Shown here: one piece after another, positions 12,601 through 25,986 of the stretch
Layout: each line of letters begins with the position of its first letter
Numbering within the stretch: position 1 is the first letter of the stretch
Source of the DNA: Meloidogyne chitwoodi
Lineage: Eukaryota; Nematoda; Chromadorea; Rhabditida; Meloidogynidae
Length of the DNA: 64,000 bases
Reading direction: 5' to 3'
Assembly: GCA_015183035.1 (NCBI GenBank)
Contig: JACZZP010000014.1
Location: 372,001 to 436,000 of the forward strand
Position numbers and translations under genes: made by a program
The notes under the pieces: generated by a model
What the model was told of the DNA's origin: nothing
The model's input: the letters and a program-made list of their open reading frames with translations, nothing else
The model's database searches: none

Positions 12601-15600
12601 GAATTTCTTAAGTTAAAATTAAATGTTTTTTGCTTATTTTAATTTAATATTTTACTAAAACCTTTATTATTTAATTTTTAATTAAATAATTTAATAATAC
12701 CTAATTATTTAATAATTAATTTAATTTTAAATTATTTTTTTATAAATTTAAAAAATTAAATTATTATTTATATTTTTAATTTTTGTAGACACCAAAACCG
12801 AAGAAAATACCTCTTTCTCCTGTAATTTTTATTTAAATAAAATTAATTAATTTTATTTATTTAAATAAAAGCATAAATGTATATTTATTTAATTCTTTTA
12901 AAAATGGTATCTTTATAAATTAATTTTGCTTTAATTTAAAATTGTTTAAAATGAATTAATTTATTTAATTATTTTTAATTTTACTTTATTTCGACCAGCT
13001 TCGGGATATTTAGAATATCCTTTGTATGGTCACATAATTTAATTATTAAATAATTAATTTTAAAAACAATATATCTCGAAATTAAATTAATTAAATATTA
13101 ATTTAAATAATAAATTTTAATTATAAAATATTTCATAAAAAAATAATTAGTTAAAATTAATTATTTAAATTATTTTTTAATTTAATATCTAATAAATGTA
13201 ACATTCTTATAAATAATATATTTTAATTAAAATATATTTTAATCTTTTTTTGTATATCTCAACATATATTTGACGTTTTACATTCTAAGTATTAATTTTA
13301 GAAATTAGGCCTTGATAAACAAAAATAATTTTATTTATTTATTTTTCTTATTGTTAGGTGTTGATAGCACAAATTAATCGATGATATGGTGTATTTAAAG
13401 CCAATAAATTAAGTTTTGACAAATTGAGAAAAAATAGCAATATTGTGGAGATATTGTTCTACTTATAAAAAATATACAGAATATATTTAATATTTTATTT
13501 GAAATGTTAGAAAACACTTAAATTATACGGATAAATGTTGGGACTTATATAATACTCCCCAAAAAATGATGTAATATAAATAAAAAAGGAAATAAATGTT
13601 TAATCATAATTATATAAAATTTAAAAAATCAAATTCGTCATATTTGACATCATTTTGGCTAATAATGTTAAGTTGTTTGGCCATATAAATAAAATTTATT
13701 TTTAATTAAAAAATTAATTAAATATTTTTTTAAAAATTTAATTAGCATTATTAAAAGTTATAAAACAGTCAAATGTGTGTAATATATTTATTTATTTATT
13801 ATTTAATAATTATTAATAAATTAATTTTTTAAATAAAATTATTATTTTTATTTTTGATCTCTTTAGTCATTTTACATAATCCTTTTGAGAATTAACCTAT
13901 TTATAATAATTATTATTTTTAATTTATTAAATTAATTAAAATAATTGCTGAGATGTATTTGATATTAAAATAATTAATATTATTTATTAAAAAATAAATA
14001 ATATTATTTTAATAAAATTAATTTAATTTTTTTAATTTTTATTTAATAAGTTTATTGTTGTTCTTCCGTAACCGACAAATTAAGCTTTTTCTCCCATGTT
14101 TAAATTATATATTTTAATTTTATAAATACTTATAAAATATATTAAAATTTAAATTTATTACTAAATTATATTTTAATTTTAATTAATTTTTAATTATATT
14201 TATCTAAATAATTTTTTATTATAACTTAATTTTTTTTTCTCAAATAAAATAATTTTTTAAATTATTTTAAGTGAATTATTTATTTAAATTCAATTATAAA
14301 TTTATTTTCTACTTTAGTTATTTTTTAAATTAAATTTTTATTTATAATCAATGGTCTCCAGCAGTTGCAAACATATATTTGTAATTTTTAAAACTTATTA
14401 TAAAAATAAAATATTTTATTTAAATATTTTAAATTTATAAAATTATTTAAAATTATTATTAAATTTTAAAGTAATTAATTTTAAAATATTTTAGTTTTTA
14501 ATAAATTATTTATTTTTAAATAAATATTTAATTATTAAAAATATAATTAAATATTTTGTTATTTTAATAATTAAATGTTGTCAATTGAAGTAGCTATTTG
14601 TTTACAGCTTGGAAATATTTTTTAAAAATAAATCTGACATATTAAAAATATTTAATAAATTAATTTATTATTATTTTAATAATTTAATTAATATTATTTT
14701 TATTATCCTGAATTAATTACATATATTTGTAAATTATTTTAAAATAAAAGTTATTAAAATTTAATTTTTAAATAAATAATTTTTAATTATTTAGTTAATT
14801 TTTTAAATATTTTTAATTTTTTGAGCATTAGTTGCAATTAATTAATGTTTTTTTTATTAATTTTTTAAATATACAGAAAGTAAAAATTGTTTATTTTGAT
14901 TCAAATACAGTTATCTTCAATAGGAGTAAATACATCTAAAAATATTATTTTTAAATATTAATTAAAAAATAATAATATTTTTTTAAATAATTTCATTAAT
15001 AAAATTTAAATATATTTAATTTTTTATATAATTATTTATTTATTTAAATTTAAAATAATTAAAAATTAATTTTATTTATTAATAAACAGTTATTATTATT
15101 TTGACTCACATTTTCTTAAAATATTCATTCCTTCTGTTATGTATAATTTATTTAGATTATCTAAAATACCTATAGGTTAACTTGTAAAGTGTAATAGCCG
15201 AGGAATTGTTATTTTAATAAATTATATTATCTTTTAATCCTCTAACAAAAATTAATTTTATTTTTTTATTTATTAAAAAGGCTCAAAATTCAGAAGATGT
15301 AAAAAATTAATCAATTGAAGATTATTCGCTTGAACAATAAAATTAAAATTAAAACTTTTATCCCTTTTTAACAAAGAAAAATCTCGATTTATACGTTTCC
15401 TTTAACTGTATAATTAAAATTAGGGTCGTCCCAAAAAGATTAATATTATTTATTTCTCAAAAATAATATTAAAAAATTGTTATCCAAAAGTGAATTTGTG
15501 TGTGGAATTAAATACATTAAAATTTAGTAAAAATGTTCAAACATAAATAATATTTTTATTTTTAGATGATTCTTAATACTAATATTTTATTTCTTTCTCT

Positions 15601-18600
15601 CTTGTCAAAGCAATATTTTTAATTTTTAATTAAAATTTAATTTTAAATATATTTAGTATGTAAATATTATATAAATATTTTTGCTTTTCAAGTAATTAAT
15701 TAAATATAAAAAATATTATTTAAAATAAATATATTTATTTATTTATATAAACTTTAATTATTTCGATCATTAAAATTAATACATTGTTTATTACAACAGG
15801 AATTTATACTAATTTGTTTTTAATTATTATATTTTCTATAAGAGAATATAATTTAATTTATTAATTTTAATTTAATATTTTTATAATAAAAAAATTTAAT
15901 TTATTAAATTTTTAATAACTTTACTTTTTAGTAAAATAATCTTAACCGTTCACATTTAAATATAATTAATTTTTTATAAAAATTATATATAAATTTAAAA
16001 TTATTCAAATTAATTTTTCTAAATAAAAATAATATTTTTTAAATATTAAACAAATAAATTTGAAAAAAATATTTAAATAATTAGTAGTTTAATTTTGTTT
16101 TATTTTTATTATTTAATTTACTCTTAGATATTTATTAAATCTTTGTAAATTAAAAAATTAAATAAAATTTAATAATTTAAATAATGATTTTAGTTATCAA
16201 TTATTTGCATAATTCACATGGAATTCTTGATTTAAAAATTATTTTTATATTTATTTTAATTAAAAATTTATTATCAATTTATTATATATTTTTTAATTTT
16301 TATTTATTTTTTTAAATATTTTTGTCTATTTTTAATTTTTTATTCATATTTAAATTAATTTAATTTTATTAAATAAAATTTATTAATTTTAAATATTTTA
16401 TTTAATAATTAATTTAAAATTGTATGTTTCAGAGCATTAAGAATATGTAGCTGAGAATATACGGAAATGATCTTTATTTAAATAATATATATTTTAATAT
16501 AATTATTAGTAGCTTAATTTTTATTATTAAATTTTATTTATTGCAGCATGAAGATATAAGGTCATTGCTTATTTTATTAAAATTGTTTTTCAATTAAATA
16601 ATTATTTAATTAAATTATATAAAATTTAAATTAAAAATTCTGGTAAAATATCTTTTAATGCCATATTTCGCTTAAAAATCATTTCACAAAAGCATTTTAT
16701 TACTTTTTTATAATTTATATATTTTTAATTTTATTTTTTTTTAAATTTAAACTAATAATAATAAATTATTCCAGTAACTAATTTTTATGTGCTAATAAAA
16801 ATGTATAATTTAGGTTCTTCTATCCAATTTATAATAATGTCACATAATTAATTCTCAAAATTTCATTGTTTTTTTGTTCATCATTTTTACACTGAAAATA
16901 TATAAAAATATAAATGTTTATTTTTTATATTTAAGTTAAAAATAATTTTATTTTATTTTAATATTAAAAAAACTTGACGCTTCCTTCAATGATTTTTGAC
17001 CTTTAACAATGATATTTGCTATATACATTTATTATTAAAAAATTATAATAAAATAAAATGTAAAAAATAATTATATTATTTATAATTTAAATTAATTAAA
17101 ATATATTTTATTTAATTTAATTAATAAATAATTAAAAGGTAATACGCACTTTTAGTAAAAAATTCTTCCGTTAAGGTCATTAAATAACACAAATAAAAAC
17201 AAAAATGACATTAACAATTTTAATAAGAATTTTATTTATTTATTTATTATTAAAAATCCTTTTATTATTATTATTTTTAAATATTTTATTTTTAATAAAG
17301 TTATAAAATATATTTATTTTAATTAATTATTTTATTTTTTTATATAATTATATTGTAATATAAATATTTAAAATTATTTTATTTAATTATAATTTTTATT
17401 TTTTATTAAATAAATTGTAGATTTATTATAAATATTTTATTATTCTAAATATATAATTTATTTTAATATAAGTAAATATTTTATTTTAAATTAAAAATTT
17501 TATAAAAACACTATTTCTTTTAATTATTGTGAAATTTTGTTGGTCAATCATTTTATTTTTTAATATTAAAAAAATTAATTTTTAATAAAATTAATTTTAA
17601 TAATAATCTCAGATGTAAATTAATATTCATAATCAAAAAAAGTAAATGAAATTACTAACCTTATTTAATTTAAAATAAATAAATTAATTAAATAATTATA
17701 TTTAAAATAATTTAATAATTTGTTTTATTTAAGTGATGAAGATAAAAATTTATAAAATAAAATTGAAAAAAATTGTTGATAAAAATATATATTAATATTT
17801 TTAAATTTGTTGATTTAATTATTCGATTAGAAACATAAATTATTATTTATTGATATAATTAATTATTTAAATAAATTTATATAATTTTATATTTATTTAA
17901 AATTTAGAGAAATAAATAAATATTTATAAAATGATCATTTTTTTAATAAAAAATATTTTATGAAGAAAATAATGTGTTGTGTTATGTGTAAAAAAAATAA
18001 AAAAAAAACATTAAAATAAAATAATGATGACTAATTTTAGAAAAAAAATAAAGAAATAAATCAAAAATATATATTATAAAAAATAATTTATTTATTTTAA
18101 ATATATTTAATGATTTTATAAAATTTAGGATTGAAAAGGATTAAATGGGAAACAATTGTGGATAATTGTAATAGAAAAAAGTATATACCTATTTTATTTG
18201 TTTTCCTTAATATTAATATTTTTTAATATTTGGTAGAGCGAAACTTCCGTTTTGCAAAAATAAAAAGTATAATTTTAAAATTTAAATTTGTTTAGAAAGC
18301 TTGAATATTTTATAATTAATTTATAATAATTAAGATAAAACCATATTCTTAAAAATACTAACAATTATATTTTAAAATAAAGCTAATTAAATATATATTT
18401 TTTAAATTCACTTTTTTATTTAAATTATTTTAATTGTCTGTCACGTTTTAGTAAATATATTAATTAAAATTTATTTAAAAAATTAGTAAATAGTTATAAT
18501 AAAAAAGATAATTTGGCAATAATTTATTTAACTAATTTTAAATAAATAATTTAAATAAAATTTAATTTTAAATATTTTAACTTTCAATGACTTTAATTAT

Positions 18601-18720
18601 TTGAACAAATGCTTAATTAAATTTTAAATATTAAATATTAATGAATATATAAGCAGAACAAAATTTATTAAAAATCAACAATTTAAAAATCCATTTAATA
18701 AAAAATTAAAAAAAAATCCA
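9620..18720. other. 9.1-kb AT desert
   Basis: This region is almost entirely A and T, with dense stops in all frames. I read both strands and found no exon with recognisable conservation, no rRNA and no tRNA. The left end must contain the collagen promoter, and the right end, just before 18721, the promoter of the xylanase gene. The rest is low-complexity TTAAAT-type sequence. Confidence 0.7.
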
Positions 18721-20813
18721 ATGAATAAAATAAATTCAATTTTGTCAATTATTTTCTTATATTTTTTAATTTTTAATAAAGTAAAAAGTGATACTAATGT
18801 TATAATAAATCAAGGAATTGTTTATCAAAAAATTGATGGATTTGGAGGGTCGAGTGCATGGCAGGGAGAAATACCTGATAAAGGGATTGAAAATATGTAA
18901 GTGATTTTTATTTATAACCAATTCAATATGTGTTATGGAATACCTAAAATTTATAAAAAAATTTATGGGGTCACTAGAGTATGTGACATGTCAGTTGATC
19001 CACTGGAATGGGTGAATAATTATGTTTTATTTTACTGAGACAAAATAGAGGTCAATTAATATTTAAAAATCATAGGGGAGGAGATTATGCTTATTTTAAT
19101 ATGTGATTATGAGATAAGCCATAAGGTATTATTACTTTAGAACTAAATTATGTAATTATATTTTAATATTAGTAATTGTAATTTTAATGTGTATAATAAA
19201 GTAAAAGCTAAATTCCAATCCTTAGGTTATTGTAAATATTATTTAAAATTAAACTTAAAATTCAATTTAATTAGGAAAACTTTATTTAAATGTTAATTTT
19301 ATTCAAAGGTAAGTTTTGGCTAAAATAAATAAAAATATACGTACTAAGCTCTTTTAGAGGAATCAAATGAAATATTTATGTTTTTATTTTCATTCTTCTC
19401 GGATCCCTCTTAGTACTACTAAAATAGAGCAGTAGGAATTTCTGACAAAATATCTATTAATATGTATTCTTAAATAAATATTATTTTTTAAAGTTTTGGT
19501 AAACTTGGATTATCAATTCTTCGAATTGGAATGGTTGAAAGATGTAATAATGGAAAATGGGGAACTCATAGATGCATTGGTAATGAAGCAAAAACTGCTA
19601 AAAAAGCTTCCAAATATGGAGTTAAAATTTTTGCATCGCCTAGCTCATGCCCAAATTCATTTAAAACAAATAATTATGAAATAATGGGAGAACTTAAAGG
19701 AGACAAATATGGAGATTATGTTGAATATTTACAAAATGCTGTTGATGAATTGAAAAAAGTTGGTGTTTCTCTCTATGCAATGTCTTTACAAAGTGAGCCA
19801 GATTTTTCACCGCCATATGTTTCAATGAAATGGACTCCTGCACAAATTGCAAATTTTTTAAAATATAATGCCAGAAGAATTCAAGGAACAAAAATTATGG
19901 CACCGGAATGTGCTCATTTTAAACCTGAGTATAATAATGCAATTTTGGTAAATTTATATTTTATATGAAATTTAAAATTTTTATAAGATTTTAATTGAAT
20001 ATTAAAAATTAAAAAAATAATTTTAAGAATGATCCTTCTGTAGCTAAAAACGTTGACATTATTGCTTGGCATATGTATGGAATGAGTTTAGTTTCACAAA
20101 ATAAGGCCCAACAAATGGGTAAATCAGCATGGATGACTGAAAAAACAAATGATGGCTATGATTGGAACAGTTTTATGGAAACAGCTAAAGATATACATGA
20201 TTGTATGACAATAGCTAATTATAATGCTTATGTCTACTTTTGGTTTAAAGACCCTAAATTTGTTTCCCTTGTTGATAAAAACTATGAAATAACGTCACGA
20301 GGATATATTTTAGGACAATATGCTAAATTTATAAGATCAGATTATGTTCGTATTGAAGCAACAGCCAATCCTTCTAAAAATATTTTTGTTAGTGCCTATA
20401 AAGGAGGAAATAAGGTAATTTTAAAATTTTAGTTCAATTTATTTTAAAATATTAAGTAAAATTTAGAGTTGACCCTTTTAAAAACTTAGTTAGGGGGTAA
20501 AGATTTATTAAATAAAAAAGAGAAAGTAAAATCGCCTCGTTATCTCTGTTGGTAGAGTGTACATATATAGTTGTACTGTTCTTTTAATATAAATTTATAT
20601 TTTTTTATTATTTTTTAGATTGTTATTGTTGTAGTTAATAATGGGTATTCTAATATGAATCAAAAAATTTCAATAAAATCAATTAATTCTTTTACTCCCT
20701 ATATTACTTCTAAAAACAAAAATCTTTCAAAAGAATCGAATATTGCTGTAATAAAAGGTGAATTTTCATATTTATTTCCAGGACAGAGTGTTATTACTTT
20801 TGTTTCAAATTGA
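18721..20813 (+). CDS. Secreted GH30 glucuronoxylanase (XynC-type, endo-beta-1,4-xylanase)
   Basis: This enzyme cleaves plant glucuronoxylan outside the cell. Four exons (18721-18896, 19494-19947, 20028-20414, 20619-20813) join in frame to 403 residues. A signal peptide covers about residues 1-23 (hydrophobic core ILSIIFLYFLIF, ending KVKS). The barrel starts with IDGFGGSSAW and LGLSILRIGM. The acid/base glutamate is E160 in SLQSEPDF and the nucleophile is E248 in AWMTEKT, a spacing of 88 residues that fits bacterial GH30_8 xylanases. The C-terminal part is the beta side domain. Plant-parasitic root-knot nematodes are known to carry GH30 xylanases of bacterial ancestry; animals otherwise lack this type. 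All four exons are open and both catalytic residues are present, so the gene looks functional. The first intron is long (about 600 bp); the third contains a tRNA-like fragment. Confidence 0.9.
20527..20575 (+). repeat. tRNA-like fragment in a xylanase intron
   Basis: The sequence TATCTCTGTTGGTAGAGTG closely resembles the D-arm and A-box of a eukaryotic tRNA (consensus TAGCTCAGTTGGTAGAGC), and it is followed by a small stem GTAC...GTAC where an anticodon arm would lie. No T-arm, B-box or matching acceptor stem follows. It is therefore a decayed tRNA or the head of a tRNA-derived SINE, not a working tRNA gene. Confidence 0.35.
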
Positions 20814-21060
20814 TTTTAAAATAAAAGAATTTTTTTTAAATAATGATAAAAAATGGGAAATATTTTTTAAAATATTATTGCAAATACCTAAATACTTTTT
20901 TAAAACATTATTATGTAATAAATGTCAAAACTTTTTTTATTCTTAAAACTATTAAACGTAAAAAAATATAATTTGGCTCCATTCCAGTTTATGAGTTCAA
21001 ACAAAGTTTATTATTGAGTCAAAACAAGTTTTGTTAAGTAATGATAATTATGTTTTAATT

Positions 21061-23158
21061 TTATTTTTCTCTTCTTAAAAGAAAAACATCAAGTAAAGTA
21101 CTTAAAACTTGAGGGGAGAATAATGCTTCAAATAAATCATTTTTTAATTGTTCTGCTACATTAAAAGAATTTTCTTTAATATTTTTGTTTTCTAATTTTT
21201 TATTTGATAAAAATAAGCCATAAAAGTCTTAAAAATATTTATTTAATTTTTAAAAAATATTTTTAATTAAACCTTTTTCAGTTTTTTGAATTTCTTCCCA
21301 TTCTTTAATTGGTATTTCTTCTTTTATTGGATTATTTAAAAATTTAGAGTAAAAATATTCTTCATTAAATTTTATATTTTCATCATTTTTTAATTTAATA
21401 CGTTTTGTATTTGGTGAATTTTGCTAAAAAAATTTTAATTTTTATTAAAAAACAAACAAACAATATTTATATTTATTTCTTCTTCTTTTTTCTCTTCTTT
21501 TAAACGTTCATTAACCAAAAGAGCTAATTCTTCCAAATTATTTTTATTTTCCAACAATGAATCTTTTTCTGATAAACAAATATTATTTGATAAATTTAAT
21601 AAACCAACATTTAAATTTATTGAAATCTTAATTAAATTTAAAAAATTAAATTATTTATTTATTTTTAAAAAACCATAAATTTAAGTAAAGCTTCTTTTTT
21701 TGATTCAAAATGATCATTATCAGTTGGAAACCATTTATTTATTGAAAAACATAATTTATTATTAAAATATTTTTTTTCATTAATTTTAGCAATGCATTGA
21801 ACAGAATGCCACCTTTTTAAATATTTACATATTTTAAAATTAAATATAATTAAAACCATTTTTGAGGGATAAATAAAAGATCTCCTGGTTCACATATAAC
21901 TACATAAGGTGAAGGAATAATATTAATATTATTATTTTCTTCTTTTTGTCCATTTTCTTGTTTCATTGTAGCCCCAATAATATCAAAAGAAGAGAAAACG
22001 CTTGATTCTTCATAGGGCAAACGAGTTGGACGTAAATCTGAGTCAGGGGGAAAGAGTAACCAACGTTTATAACCAAAAATTTGGGCATGTAAATTAAACC
22101 CATAAGTGTCGTAATGACAAGGAGTATAAGCACCGGGTGTTCCTTAAAATTTTTTTAATTGTTTTAAAATAATTACAATTAAAAATAAATAAACCAATCC
22201 AAATAGTTGAATCTCTCCAACTTTCTTTATTATCTTCCTCTTTTTTATTTTCTCTTTTTAAATCTAAAGGAAAAATATCCAATTTTGACCAATCTGCAAG
22301 AGAAGCATTTTCTTCATTTAATAATTCCAAAATATCATGATAATCAAAATATGCCCAATGTGTGTGAGAATTTATATTTTTTAAATCATTTGAAGAACAT
22401 GAAGGTAATTTATTAGACTTTTTAAATTTTAAATTATTTTTAATTTTAAAATTAAATATTATTTAATTATCACTTTATCCTGTAACCCAATCATCCAATC
22501 CAACATTTCAGAAAAACTTTCAAATTGATATTTTATACTTTCATGGTCATGGAGAATCTTAAGTTTAAATTTTATTGGAAAAAATTTAAAACTTTTATGA
22601 ATTTTCTCAAAATTGTACATAAAATAAAGAAATGGAAGGTTATGTACAGTAATATATACGTGGGGGGATGCTTTAGAAAAAAGGAGAATAATTATTGAAC
22701 AACTTTTTACGCAACCAAAACACCGTGTTCATGTAATGATGTAACATTTGGTCGAATTTTTGATTATTTACCATTTTGTCATTTACCAATTTGTCCAAAT
22801 ACTATTTTTTACGTTATCATTTTAAGCAGCCATTTATTCCCAAGAAAATATTTGTCATTTTTGTGCGAAAAATATTTTCTTGCGATTAAATGGGTTGTAT
22901 ACCTATACTGGACCCTTTTTTGAATATTAAAGTTAACTTTATTACTATATATTTATATTATAAATAAATAAAAATCTAAATAAAATTTTAAATATTAAAA
23001 AAAATTACTTTTCCATTTACATGTTCTCTATTTCCTAACCGAACAGTTATTGGCCCAATTTTCTTAGCAAAATTATCACGCATATATTTTTCTGTCCATA
23101 ATTTCATTGGTGGCCATTGTTTTTCTTGAAGAAATCCACGAAGAACAAATGGTTGCAT
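21061..23158 (-). CDS. HSPBAP1-like JmjC-domain protein
   Basis: The family comprises Fe(II)/2-oxoglutarate-dependent oxygenase-fold proteins related to human HSPB1-associated protein 1; the substrate is not established. About eight exons give roughly 450 residues. The N-terminus (MQPFVLRGFLQEKQW) matches the family's opening. The core is highly typical: DSTIWIG, then TPCHYDTYGFNLHAQIFGYKRW, LFPPDS and PTRLPYEESSVFS, then PGDLLFIPQKWWHSV. The likely iron ligands H and D are in CHYD and the distal His is in WWHSV; the WWH codons are split by an intron and restored by splicing. The C-terminal part after INKWFPTDNDH is Glu/Lys/Asn-rich and poorly conserved. The stop is TAA at 21061-21063. Transcribed divergently from the DDX52 gene. 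Confidence 0.85.
22825..22900. repeat. Imperfect inverted repeat in an HSPBAP1-like intron
   Basis: AAGAAAATATTTgtc near 22841 faces gcGAAAAATATTTTCTT near 22863-22879, and the outer flanks (CCATTTATtccc and gcgattAAATGG) extend the pairing with mismatches. It lies in the largest intron of the gene. It is probably a degenerate foldback element. Confidence 0.4.
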
Positions 23159-23305
23159 AATTAAATAGAAATAATATTTTTTAAGGTTTTAGGATTAAAA
23201 ATAATAAAATTAATTTTGCAGCGAAGATTGGGATTTATTTAGAAAAATTAGACATTTCGCCAATTTTTATTTTATTTAATTAAAAGATTATTTTTATTTT
23301 TAGAA
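23159..23305. promoter_or_regulatory. Divergent promoter region and putative trans-splice acceptor
   Basis: Only 147 bp separate the start codons of the minus-strand HSPBAP1-like gene and the plus-strand helicase, so regulatory elements for both must overlap here or lie within the genes. A pyrimidine-rich TTTTTATTTTTAG ends at 23303, two bases before the helicase ATG at 23306. In nematodes such an AG is the usual site of spliced-leader addition. No CpG or specific motif stands out. Confidence 0.5.
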
Positions 23306-25986
23306 ATGATAACAAAAAAGAATAATAATAATTATAAATTTCAATTATTAGAAGGATCTAATTTAACATATGACCAAATCCAAACAAAACGAAATAAAAG
23401 AAAAATATCAATAAATGAGAAAACAGAGGAAAATCAAAATGAAAAACAAATTCTTCATTGTGAAAAGGTTTTTTTTATAAAAATTGATTTTAGAATAAAA
23501 GTAAAAAGAAATTCCTTAAATTCTTTTAAAGGATTTTAAAAACTTTTTTTAATATTTTGGTTAAGTGGTTTAACTTTGGGTTTCAGAGAAATATAGTTGG
23601 GAGTTATTTTCTTTAACCTATTTTTTACTTCGTTCTAAATTTCCTTTTTTTACTTAAAATTTAGTAAAATTATTTCTAAACTCTTCAATTTAAAAATTAA
23701 TATTTTCATTAAAAGATTCGTCAGCTTCGCAAATCTCATAGGATATTTACTTGGGGGACAAATATTCCTGACCCTGTGGAAGATTTTTCCGGCTTTAAAT
23801 TACCTGAAAAACTAAGAGAAAACTTAATTAAATTTTCTGTTCCAACACCTGTTCAAATGCAAGGAATTCCAATTGGAATACAACACAGAAATTTACTTGC
23901 TACTGCTCCTACTGGTTTTCTTCTTTAAATTAATTTAATATTTATATATTTAGTAAAAATATATTTTTTTTATTTTTGTATATCAGAATTTTTAATTTTA
24001 GAATTTAGGTTCTGGAAAAACATTGGCTTTCGCAGTTCCCATAATTTTGAGAATATTGGAACAATGCCGTCTTGTGCCTCAAAATTCTAAGATGCTTTCT
24101 GCTATTATTTTGGAACCTACAAAAGTGTTAGCAATGCAGGTTTATTATTTTAATAATTAAAAATCGATTAAATTAATCTAAATTATTAAATAAAATTTTT
24201 TTAGACATATCGAAATTTTGTCAAATTTTGTGAAGAACTCGACATTAATTGTGTTTATTTAGATTCAAATATTGCTAAAAATTTTAAAAAATTTACTGAA
24301 AAAAGAGGTATTTTAATTTATTTAAAAATTAATTTAAAAATTTGTTTAAATTTAGTAATAAATATTCTCATCTGCACACCAAATCGTCTAATTTATGCTT
24401 TTGAAAAATTAGCTGAAAATACACAAGATATTTTGTCAAATCTTCAATGGCTAATTGTGGATGAGTGTGATCGAATTTTTGAAAATACTGAAGGAGAAGA
24501 TAGCTTTAGATTACAGGTTTTTCACTTTTTTTTAATTTGTAATTGATTAATTAATTATTTAAAATTTTCTTTTTTAGCTAGAAAAAATTCTCAATTTTTG
24601 TTCTGGAAAAAATGTCCGCTATGGCTTTTTTAGTGCAACATTTTCATGTCAAGTAGAACGTTGGTGTAAAGAAAAATTAAAAGAAATAGCAATGCTTTGT
24701 ATTGGGCCAAGAAATAGTGCAAATGAATTAGTCCAACAAGAATTACTTTTTGCTGGTTGGGAACAGGCAAAAGTTCAAATAGTTAGAGACATTTTGAGGA
24801 AAAACTTTGTGCCTCCAGCTCTGATATTTTTACAGGTTAATTTAAATTAGAATTATAATTCATTTGTAATATTTTAGAGTAAAGACAGGGCCAAACAATT
24901 ATTTGCTGAATTGAAAAATTTTTATGAAGGAAAAATTTGTGTAGGATTAATTTGTGCTGATTTATCAGAAAAAGAGGTTTTTTTTAAATTAAAATCTTTT
25001 TTTATATATATTTTTTTAAATTTCTTATGTTAGTGTGAATTAATAGTAGAAAGATTTCGTTCTGGTTCCATTGCTTTATTAATTTGTACTGAATTAATGG
25101 GACGTGGAATTGATTTTCAAAATGTTAATTTGGTTATTAATTTTGATTTGGTAAAAAATATATTTTAAAATTAAATTATTTAAATAAATTAATTAATTTA
25201 AGCCAACATCAATTATTTCTTATATTCATCGAATTGGTCGAACAGGTAGAGCTGGTCGTATAGGGAGAGCTATTACTTTATTTACGGTTTTATTTTTAAA
25301 TAATTTAATTTATTTTTAAAATATTAAAGGAATCAGATATTCCAATAATTCGTCCAATTTCTACTGTTATTCATCAGGCTGGTTTTGCTGTTCCAGAATA
25401 TTTACTTAAATTAAATAAACCTTCAAGGTATAATTTTATATTTAAAAAAAAATTAATTTTAATTATAATTAGAGAAGAAAAAAATAAATTAAAGAAAAGA
25501 GCACCAAAACGAAAAAATTTAATTATTCATTGGGGTCGTTTAAAAAATAAATTTAGACCAAATAATAAATTTAAAAATAATTTAAAAAATGAAAAAGAAG
25601 AAAATATTGAGAAGAAAAATAAATTTTTAAATGACGATAAAATTAAAAAGAAGAAAATTAGAAAAATAAAAGAAGAAAAGAATAATAATAATGAACAAAA
25701 AATTTCAGAACAACAAAAAGGTTAGGATTTTTTGAATTATTTATTTTTAAAGTTGACATATATTAATTTATTTAGATATTACTTTTAAATATTTTTGAAA
25801 ATATTTTTAATTAGAGGGATGACAAAATTCTTTTTCAAATCCTAAAATTCTCTTTTTTTAAAATAATTAAAATTAATTTTAGAAAATAAAAATCAACTAA
25901 AAAATAGTAAAGATGAAAATAATGGTGAATGGCATATAGTTGTTGGCCCTTCAAGAAAAAAAAGAAAATCAAAAATTATTAAATAG
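23306..25986 (+). CDS. DDX52: DEAD-box RNA helicase DDX52/ROK1
   Basis: ROK1/DDX52 is a nucleolar ATP-dependent helicase needed for early cleavages of pre-rRNA toward the small ribosomal subunit. About twelve exons encode roughly 590 residues. Conserved motifs occur in order: the Q motif ([11 protein letters not shown]), motif I (ATAPTGSGKT, split by an intron), motif Ia ([10 protein letters not shown]), motif Ib (CTPNRL), motif II as VDECD instead of DEAD, motif III (SATF), motif IV (ALIFLQ), motif V ([10 protein letters not shown]) and motif VI ([11 protein letters not shown]). The N-terminal [21 protein letters not shown] is typical of the ROK1 subfamily and separates it from other helicases. 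The C-terminal tail is Lys/Asn/Glu-rich, as expected for a nucleolar factor. An intact gene. IMP3, another early small-subunit factor, lies about 34 kb away. Confidence 0.9.

Noticed and set aside
20527..20600. Functional tRNA gene in the xylanase intron
   Set aside because: Only the D-arm and part of an anticodon-like stem are present; no B-box, T-arm or closing acceptor stem.
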